From an uncultured Eubacteriales bacterium (GTDB taxonomy: Bacteria > Bacillota > Clostridia > Oscillospirales > Butyricicoccaceae): 11,183 bases of DNA. This document shows, in pieces, positions 7,226 through 11,183 of the stretch (positions within the stretch are counted from its first letter, which is position 1; each line of letters starts with the position of its first letter). Below the pieces are notes generated by a model. It was not told the origin of the DNA. It did no database searches and saw nothing but the letters and a program-made list of their open reading frames with translations. The DNA is taken from assembly GCA_934636325.1 (NCBI GenBank), contig CAKUAK010000011.1:1-11183 (forward strand), read 5' to 3'. Position numbers and translations under genes: made by a program.

Positions 7226-7666
7226 TTACTTCCTTTCAAGAGCCCGGGCGGCGTTTTCCGAAAGCCTGCGGCTCATGTCATGGTAAAGCTCGAGCTCCTC
7301 GCGGGTAAAGCCGTCGGTCAGCGCCCGGAAGAACCGCTCGTTCAGCCCCGATATGTCGGGCAGCACGGCGTCTGCCTTTTCGGTCATGTAAAGATAGCTC
7401 CGGCGGCCGTCCCCGGGGTCGGGACGGGAGCAGAGCAGCCCGCGGCGGCACAGATCGTCGACGGCGCGGGAGACGTTGCCCTTCTGCATGCGGCGAAGGC
7501 GGCATATCTCTCCGGCCGTGTTGAACTGCGGGTTGTGGCTCAGAAAAGAGAGTATGTCGGCCTCGGCGGCCGTAAGGCCGTGCTTCTGGCAGACCTCCCG
7601 CCGCAGGCTGTCATAGAGCTGCGATATGCTGCGTATGCCCTGAAGAACGGCAAGGCGAGCATCCAT
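7226..7666 (-). CDS. MarR-family transcriptional regulator of the MATE gene
   Basis: 146-residue winged-helix regulator. LTAAEADILSFLSHNP (31-46) begins the winged-helix region, GNVSRAVDDLCRRGLL (63-78) is the recognition helix, and DPGDGRRSYLYMTEKA (83-98) is a typical MarR wing with the conserved Asp and Arg. The start is the ATG at 7664-7666, preceded by a near-perfect GGAGGTGAT; an upstream in-frame TTG at 7690 lacks such a site. It is only distantly similar to the other MarR in this window, so the two modules do not look like a recent duplication. Position directly ahead of the MATE gene suggests that it represses its own operon and responds to a MATE substrate. Confidence 0.92.
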   Translation of the reverse strand: MDARLAVLQGIRSISQLYDSLRREVCQKHGLTAAEADILSFLSHNPQFNTAGEICRLRRMQKGNVSRAVDDLCRRGLLCSRPDPGDGRRSYLYMTEKADAVLPDISGLNERFFRALTDGFTREELELYHDMSRRLSENAARALERK

Positions 7667-7711
7667 GGGATCACCTCCGATAGTTCTCAATACAACTTTA
7701 TCGTGAGGTAT

Positions 7712-7739
7712 ATTTTACACCTTCCCCGCCCGATGTCAA
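7712..7739 (-). promoter_or_regulatory. Promoter of the marR-MATE operon
   Basis: On the minus strand TTGACA (7739-7734) and TAAAAT (7717-7712) are 16 bp apart, with a start expected around 7705, about 40 nt before the marR ATG. The leader contains loose symmetry (AGTT...AACT at about 7683-7698, and GTAT/ATAC repeats) that could be an operator, but nothing as clear as the palindrome in front of the other marR. Confidence 0.75.
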
Positions 7740-7744
7740 GGGGG

Positions 7745-7780
7745 AAAAGGCCGGGACGCCTGATAGGGCATCCCGGCCTT
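7745..7780 (-). terminator. Terminator of the lipoprotein gene
   Basis: The arms AAGGCCGGGA (7747-7756) and TCCCGGCCTT (7771-7780) pair perfectly, with three further GCC/GGC pairs inside. On the minus strand the stem ends in TTTT followed by Cs, a short U-run. It begins 4 nt after the lipoprotein stop and separates that gene from the marR-MATE promoter. Confidence 0.8.
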
Positions 7781-7784
7781 GGGG

Positions 7785-8360
7785 CTATTTGTCCTTTGTC
7801 AGCCTTTCAAACTCGGCCTTTGCTTCATCCATGTCGGCGTGAACGGCCAGCATGATATAATTGCCGTTTTTAAGGATGACCGGCTCTTTGGCATAGGCCA
7901 TGCTCTCGTCGGTATTATCCTTCCATTTGCCGGCGATGGCCTCTTTTCGGGCCTCCAGCTTTTCCTCGACCTGCGACATCTTGCCTTCCTTTACCTTGGC
8001 GATAAAGAACTCGGCGGCGTCGCCCTCCTTCCGGGGCACGCGCAGGGTATAGCTGTCGAGCAGCTCCTCGTCGATGCCGTAATCACGGGCAAAGACCTCG
8101 GGCGTGCCCTCGTCTGTCATGGGCGCGTTTGCGCCGAAGAGCTTCATGAGGCCGTCCCAGACGTCGTTTGCGGCGTTGGCCGCGCCCTGGGCCGCGTCGC
8201 CGATGCCGTCGGCCAGATCGTCGGCCGGGGTCTTGTCCTCGGTGCTGGGCTTATCGGCAGCATCGGGCTTGTCGGCCGTGCCGGCGTCCTTCTGCCCGCA
8301 GGCGGCAAAAAGACAGGCGGCAAGAACGACGCACAGCAGCAGTGCAAGAGTTTTTTTCAT
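7785..8360 (-). CDS. Predicted DUF4358-like lipoprotein
   Basis: 191-residue secreted lipoprotein. A lysine-start signal peptide (MKKTLALLLCVVLAAC) is followed by LFAACG. Cys21 is the likely lipidated residue, although Cys16 sits in a better LAAC consensus. A low-complexity linker of Asp/Lys/Pro/Ala (about 23-70) would hold the domain off the membrane. The C-terminal part (about 92-185), with YGIDEELLDSYTLRVP, AEFFIAKV and a late NGNYIMLAV strand, resembles DUF4358, a domain common in Clostridia with no assigned function; this match is from memory. The ATG at 8358-8360 has AAAGGAT 8 nt upstream. It is monocistronic, closed by its own hairpin, and divergent from rpmH. No role can be given. Confidence 0.85.
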   Translation of the reverse strand: MKKTLALLLCVVLAACLFAACGQKDAGTADKPDAADKPSTEDKTPADDLADGIGDAAQGAANAANDVWDGLMKLFGANAPMTDEGTPEVFARDYGIDEELLDSYTLRVPRKEGDAAEFFIAKVKEGKMSQVEEKLEARKEAIAGKWKDNTDESMAYAKEPVILKNGNYIMLAVHADMDEAKAEFERLTKDK

Positions 8361-8640
8361 GTCTCAAGATCCTTTCTTCTTTATGTGCCATGTCCGGCCT
8401 GATTATTATTTGGGAATTCGCGCCGATAAATCGGCATCTTGACGACTATTTTATGGAAATAAAAATACTTAACGTAATATTTTTTGTTTATATTACAAAA
8501 TCGCCCTGTTTTGTGCCCCCTCGGGCAGAAAAAGAGATTGACACAGCCCCGCCAGGGAATATATAATACAAAGTGCGTTACTGTAAAAGATCAAATGCCC
8601 GTAAGGGGCTTGTCAATATTCCGTATTGGGGGGTGTAAAC
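8361..8640. other. Intergenic region between lipoprotein gene and rpmH
   Basis: About 280 bp without a convincing gene. It holds the rpmH promoter (8538-8567), a short palindrome GCCGAT-AA-ATCGGC (8422-8435) and a 7-bp inverted repeat GTAATAT/ATATTAC with a 9-nt T-rich centre (8474-8496). The stretch 8445-8510 is markedly AT-rich. I see no match to TTATCCACA DnaA boxes, so it does not look like oriC. The lipoprotein promoter should lie in its left part, but no clear pair of boxes is seen. Confidence 0.7.
8538..8567 (+). promoter_or_regulatory. Promoter of the rpmH-rnpA-yidD-yidC-jag operon
   Basis: TTGACA (8538-8543) and TATAAT (8562-8567) are both full consensus, with an 18-bp spacer. A start near 8574 would give a leader of about 65 nt before the rpmH ATG. 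Such a strong promoter fits the high demand for ribosomal protein L34. Confidence 0.9.
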
Positions 8641-8775
8641 ATGCTTCGTACCTATCAGCCTAAAAAACGTCAGCGCAGCAAAGAGCATGGCTTCATGAAG
8701 CGCATGAGGACAAGGAACGGCAGAAAAGTTCTGGCCAGGCGCCGTGCAAAGGGAAGAGTAAGGCTGTCCCACTAA
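8641..8775 (+). CDS. rpmH: Ribosomal protein L34 (bL34)
   Basis: 44-residue, extremely basic ribosomal protein of the large subunit. The sequence opens MLRTYQPKKRQRSKEHGF and ends RRRAKGRVRLSH, matching bL34 throughout at the family's usual length of 44-46 residues. The start ATG follows GGGGGTG with about 5 nt spacing. It is the first gene of the core operon and lies 52 nt before rnpA, with a strong hairpin in between. L34 is needed in far larger amounts than the RNase P protein, so the hairpin may reduce read-through. Confidence 0.97.
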   Translation: MLRTYQPKKRQRSKEHGFMKRMRTRNGRKVLARRRAKGRVRLSH

Positions 8776-8780
8776 GATAA

Positions 8781-8814
8781 TTAAGACCGCTTTTTTAAGC
8801 GGTCTTAAAGTTTT
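8781..8814 (+). terminator. Intergenic hairpin between rpmH and rnpA (possible attenuator or processing site)
   Basis: TTAAGACCGCTT (8781-8792) and AAGCGGTCTTAA (8797-8808) form a perfect 12-bp stem with a TTTT loop, followed by AG and TTTT (8811-8814). The following T-run is only four long and two bases away, so full termination is unlikely. The rnpA ribosome binding site (AAAGGGTG) starts immediately after. Confidence 0.65.
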
Positions 8815-8827
8815 AAAGGGTGACTTT

Positions 8828-9178
8828 ATGATAAAAACTCTGTCCTTGAGCGAAAACCACAGGTTTCGCGCCCTTTATGGAAAGGGCAAAAGCAGGGCCG
8901 GCAGGTATATCGTGGTATATTGCATGAAAAACCGCCGCCCGGTCAACCGTTTGGGGCTTACAGTCTCCAAGAAGATCGGCAACGCAGTAACGCGCAACCG
9001 CATACGCCGCCGCATGCGCGAGGCGTACAGGTTGAACGAGGCCGGCTTTAAAAGCGGATTTGACATCGTTATCGTGGCCCGCCACGGATGCGGGGAAGCG
9101 CCTTTTTCGGCGCTGGAGGGCGAGATGCGCGCCCTGTTCGCCGGGCTCAATATGACCGGCGGAGGGACAAATGGCTAA
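8828..9178 (+). CDS. rnpA: Ribonuclease P protein component
   Basis: 116-residue protein subunit of RNase P, which assists the catalytic RNA in maturing tRNA 5' ends in the cytoplasm. It begins with the usual LSLSENHRFRALYGKGK, followed by GLTVSKKIGNAVTRNRIRRR, the conserved RNR RNA-binding helix (about residues 43-70), then REAYR and the DIVIVAR strand. Length is normal for the family. The ATG at 8828 follows AAAGGGTG. Its last codons overlap the yidD start (ATGGCTAA, 8 nt), a frequent arrangement in this operon that suggests coupled translation. Nothing is missing or unusual in the protein. Confidence 0.97.
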   Translation: MIKTLSLSENHRFRALYGKGKSRAGRYIVVYCMKNRRPVNRLGLTVSKKIGNAVTRNRIRRRMREAYRLNEAGFKSGFDIVIVARHGCGEAPFSALEGEMRALFAGLNMTGGGTNG

Positions 9179-9386
9179 GCGTCTGCTGCTGTGGCTGATA
9201 CGCTTTTACCGCCGGTATATCTCACCTCTCAAGCGGCATCCCACATGCTGCTATATTCCTACCTGCTCTCAATACGCCCTCGAGGCCGTTGAGAAGTACG
9301 GCGCCTTTAAAGGGGGTCTGCTGGCCCTCCGGCGGATAATACGGTGCAACCCCTTTTCAAAAGGGGGATATGATCCGGTACCGTGA
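9171..9386 (+). CDS. yidD: Membrane protein insertion efficiency factor YidD
   Basis: 71-residue YidD protein, a small membrane-associated factor that assists YidC-dependent insertion. It has an amphipathic N-terminus (MAKRLLLWLIRFYRRYISPL), then the family signature CCYIPTCSQYALEAVEKYG with its conserved cysteines, and ends RCNPFSKGGYDPVP, which is diagnostic. The start ATG overlaps the end of rnpA by 8 nt, with GGAGGG 4-5 nt upstream. yidC follows after 72 nt containing two small hairpins. Length is within the usual 70-90 residues. Confidence 0.96.
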   Translation: MAKRLLLWLIRFYRRYISPLKRHPTCCYIPTCSQYALEAVEKYGAFKGGLLALRRIIRCNPFSKGGYDPVP

Positions 9387-9433
9387 TCCCGCAGGCCTTT
9401 TGCGGGAGCTTTGACCAATGCCGCGCAAGCGGC
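9387..9433 (+). other. Two small stem-loops between yidD and yidC
   Basis: TCCCGCA (9387-9393) pairs with TGCGGGA (9401-9407) around a 7-nt loop directly after the yidD stop. GCCGC (9420-9424) pairs with GCGGC (9429-9433) around GCAA. The tails (GCTTTGACC; GCATATTTTAAGG) are poor U-runs, so these are not convincing terminators. They may be processing or mRNA-stability elements. Confidence 0.45.
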
Positions 9434-9458
9434 GCATATTTTAAGGAGAAACCATCCG

Positions 9459-10343
9459 ATGTCTGCAATATTTGGTATAATTGCTACACCAATGGGATAT
9501 GTCATGGAGTATATCTACCTGCTCCTTGAAAACTACGGATATTCCATCATCGCCTTCGCCCTTCTGGCAAAGCTCATAATGCTGCCCCTTTCGATCAAGC
9601 AGAAGCGCAGCATGATCGTCACGCAGCGCATCAATCCCAAGCTGCGCGAGCTCCAGAAAAAGTACGGCAATGACAGGGAAAAGTACAGCCAGGAGGTACA
9701 GCGTCTTTACGACGATTACGGCGCGTCGCCTATGGGCGGCTGCGGAACCAGCCTTCTTACCCTTCCCATCATGCTGGGCCTTTATTATGTCGTCACGATG
9801 CCTCTGACATATTTCATGCATCTGTCGTCCGACGAGATAACCGCCCTTGCCTCGGCCCTGGGCGTGGCCACAAACAAGTTCGGATATCAGCTTACCATGG
9901 CCGGTATGTTCGGCGACAAGCTGGAGATGCTCAAGGGGATCTGCGATAAGATCTTTGCCGTGGATTTCACCTTCTACGGGCTTGATCTGGCCGTGACCCC
10001 CAGCTTCAAACAGTTTTCCGTTATGTGGATCTTGCCCGTGCTGTCGGCCCTTACCTCATGGGGGGTATCCCATGTGACCAACACCATGAGCACTGCCGTC
10101 ATGATCGACCAGAAGGGCGGAGATTCCGAAGACGAGAAGATGCAGCAGATGAATAAGAGCATGATGCTCATGATGCCGGTAATGTCGGGCTATTTTTCAT
10201 TCGTTCTTCCGGCGGCCGTCAGCATCTATTGGATCGCCAACAACCTGTTTACATGTGTCCAGGAGGTCGTGCTGACAAAATACTGCCTGGATAAAGAGAA
10301 AAAAGAGCAGGAGCTCTATAAGACCGGAGGACAGAAAAAATGA
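9459..10343 (+). CDS. yidC: Membrane protein insertase YidC/Oxa1 family
   Basis: 294-residue Oxa1/YidC/Alb3 insertase that moves membrane proteins from the ribosome or Sec into the cytoplasmic membrane. Predicted TM segments lie at about 24-44, 97-118, 185-203, 232-248 and 251-270. The cytoplasmic coiled hairpin (RINPKLRELQKKYGNDREKY) and SPMGGCGTSLLTLPIMLGLYY are family hallmarks. The groove positive charge is Lys38 (AKLIMLPLSIKQ) where Bacillus SpoIIIJ has Arg. No signal peptide or lipobox is seen, unlike many Gram-positive YidC proteins. The ATG at 9459 follows AAGGAG with 10-nt spacing; a TTG at 9411 would add 16 unlike residues and is rejected. It overlaps jag by ATGA. The C-terminus is basic, suited to ribosome contact. 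Confidence 0.95.
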   Translation: MSAIFGIIATPMGYVMEYIYLLLENYGYSIIAFALLAKLIMLPLSIKQKRSMIVTQRINPKLRELQKKYGNDREKYSQEVQRLYDDYGASPMGGCGTSLLTLPIMLGLYYVVTMPLTYFMHLSSDEITALASALGVATNKFGYQLTMAGMFGDKLEMLKGICDKIFAVDFTFYGLDLAVTPSFKQFSVMWILPVLSALTSWGVSHVTNTMSTAVMIDQKGGDSEDEKMQQMNKSMMLMMPVMSGYFSFVLPAAVSIYWIANNLFTCVQEVVLTKYCLDKEKKEQELYKTGGQKK

Positions 10344-11131
10344 TCAAGGTAATAGAGGCAAAGGGAGATACCATCGACGCCGCTATCCAGAATGCCCTCG
10401 ATATTCTGGGCTGTGACCGCGACGATGTTTCTGTAGAGGTGGTAAACAAGCCCAAATCCGGCTTTTTGGGCTTTGGCCGCGAGCCTGCCCTTGTAAGGGT
10501 CAGCTTTGAGGCATCGCCTGCCGGCAAGGCAAAGGACTTCCTGGCCGGGCTTCTTGTGCGTTTCGGTACGCCTGCCGATATCCAGGTCAGCGAGAACGCA
10601 GAGGAAAAGACCATCCATCTGGAGCTGTCGGGCAGCAACATGGGGGCCGTCATCGGCCGCCGCGGCGATACCCTCGACGCCTTCCAGTATCTGACCAGCA
10701 TCGTCGCCAATAAGGGCGAAGAGGATCGCTGGCGCGTAACGGTCGACACCGAGAACTACCGCGCCAAGCGCGAGGCGGCTCTGGTGGCGCTGGCCAACAA
10801 GACGGCCCAGAAGGCGCTCAAGTATAAGAAGAGCGTCGCTCTCGAGCCTATGAATCCCCACGAGCGCAGGATAATCCACTCGGCCCTTCAGGATGTCGAG
10901 GGGGTAACTACATATTCGACCGGCAGCGAGCCCAACCGCAAGGTCATCATCGCCCCCACCGATCTTCCCGCCGCGCCCCGCAGAAAACCGGGCAAGCCCT
11001 CTGGCAACGGCGGTAAGGGCGGCCCCAGAAAGAGCGGAGACAGGCGTCAGGGCGGCAGGCCCGGCCCCCGCAAGCCCCGTCCCGCAGCCGAGGGCACCGT
11101 TGTCGAGATATCCCACGACAGCGATAACTGA
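10340..11131 (+). CDS. jag: RNA-binding protein KhpB/Jag (Jag_N-KH-R3H) with basic disordered tail
   Basis: 263-residue RNA-binding protein. The Jag_N domain (about 1-52) includes NKPKSGFLGFGREPALV; the type II KH domain (about 78-136) has the GXXG loop as IGRRGD (105-110); the R3H domain (about 140-205) has NPHERRIIHSAL (172-183) with the key Arg and His. Homologues (KhpB/EloR) pair with KhpA and affect cell elongation and mRNA in Firmicutes. Typical proteins end after R3H. Here about 55 further residues (about 207-263) are rich in Gly, Pro, Arg and Lys, ending in an acidic HDSDN, and are probably disordered. The ATG overlaps the yidC stop as ATGA, so translation is coupled. A terminator hairpin follows 29 nt after the stop. 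Confidence 0.95.
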   Translation: MIKVIEAKGDTIDAAIQNALDILGCDRDDVSVEVVNKPKSGFLGFGREPALVRVSFEASPAGKAKDFLAGLLVRFGTPADIQVSENAEEKTIHLELSGSNMGAVIGRRGDTLDAFQYLTSIVANKGEEDRWRVTVDTENYRAKREAALVALANKTAQKALKYKKSVALEPMNPHERRIIHSALQDVEGVTTYSTGSEPNRKVIIAPTDLPAAPRRKPGKPSGNGGKGGPRKSGDRRQGGRPGPRKPRPAAEGTVVEISHDSDN

Positions 11132-11160
11132 TCGTCATAACCGATAATTTTGCTGTCAGA

Positions 11161-11183
11161 AGCCCGCACCATTAGTGCGGGCT
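11161..11183 (+). terminator. Terminator hairpin after jag (cut by window end)
   Basis: AGCCCGCAC (11161-11169) pairs perfectly with GTGCGGGCT (11175-11183) around a CATTA loop, 29 nt after the jag stop. The window ends at the base of the stem, so the expected T-run cannot be seen. It probably ends the rpmH-jag operon. Confidence 0.7.

Noticed and set aside
7219..7239. TTG start at 7239 for the MATE gene
   Set aside because: It would overlap marR by 14 nt without its own ribosome binding site, whereas the ATG at 7218 has AAAGGAAG upstream.
8439..8467. TTGACG-17-AAAATA as a second promoter upstream of rpmH
   Set aside because: The -10 is poor and it lies in AT-rich DNA where such matches arise by chance; the consensus promoter at 8538-8567 is sufficient.
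9411..9458. Extended YidC start at the TTG 9411
   Set aside because: The extra 16 residues are hydrophilic and unlike YidC, and would be read through a hairpin. The ATG at 9459 has AAGGAG upstream.
10316..11116. 266-residue minus-strand frame opposite jag
   Set aside because: Jag has three recognisable domains and operon overlap on the plus strand; the opposite frame has none.
1..11183. CRISPR array, insertion sequence, phage gene, tRNA or rRNA
   Set aside because: No regularly spaced repeats, transposase-like or phage-like reading frames, terminal repeats, or tRNA/rRNA sequence features were seen on either strand.

Overview
The window reads as chromosomal DNA of a GC-rich Clostridia-type Firmicute. 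I infer this from the order rpmH-rnpA-yidD-yidC-jag, a short YidC without a lipoprotein signal, strong AGGAGG-type ribosome binding sites, TTGACA/TATAAT-like promoters, and AdhR-like MerR and MarR regulators. The family or genus cannot be fixed from sequence alone; Oscillospirales-like lineages are only a guess. Codon use keeps ATA and TAT codons despite the high GC content.

Left part (1-7.7 kb): a regulator and efflux region, nearly all on the minus strand. From left to right it holds a truncated MerR regulator with a 19-bp-spacer operator-promoter; two ABC half-transporters forming a heterodimeric exporter; and a MarR repressor heading that operon (marR-ABC-ABC, 4-nt and 8-nt overlaps) behind a promoter covered by MarR-type palindromes. 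A divergent plus-strand radical SAM gene of unknown function follows, ending at a strong terminator. Then comes a second MarR-efflux pair (marR then MATE, 7 nt apart) with its own TTGACA promoter.

Middle (7.75-8.64 kb): a minus-strand DUF4358-like lipoprotein gene with its own terminator, then about 280 bp of partly AT-rich intergenic DNA that contains the strong rpmH promoter.

Right part (8.64-11.18 kb): the plus-strand core operon rpmH-rnpA-yidD-yidC-jag (ribosomal protein L34, RNase P protein, YidD, the YidC insertase, and the KH/R3H RNA-binding protein KhpB/Jag). Several genes overlap by 4-8 nt. A 12-bp-stem hairpin lies between rpmH and rnpA, and a terminator-type hairpin closes the window. 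dnaA, which normally sits beside rpmH in Firmicutes, is not present, and I see no DnaA boxes.

Functionally this is a housekeeping translation/RNA-processing/membrane-insertion operon next to two self-regulated drug- or metabolite-efflux modules. I see no phage, transposon, CRISPR array or clear new defence system. The least explained parts are the orphan radical SAM gene divergent from the ABC operon, the large extracytoplasmic insertion in the ABC subunit, the hairpin between rpmH and rnpA, and the disordered tail of Jag.
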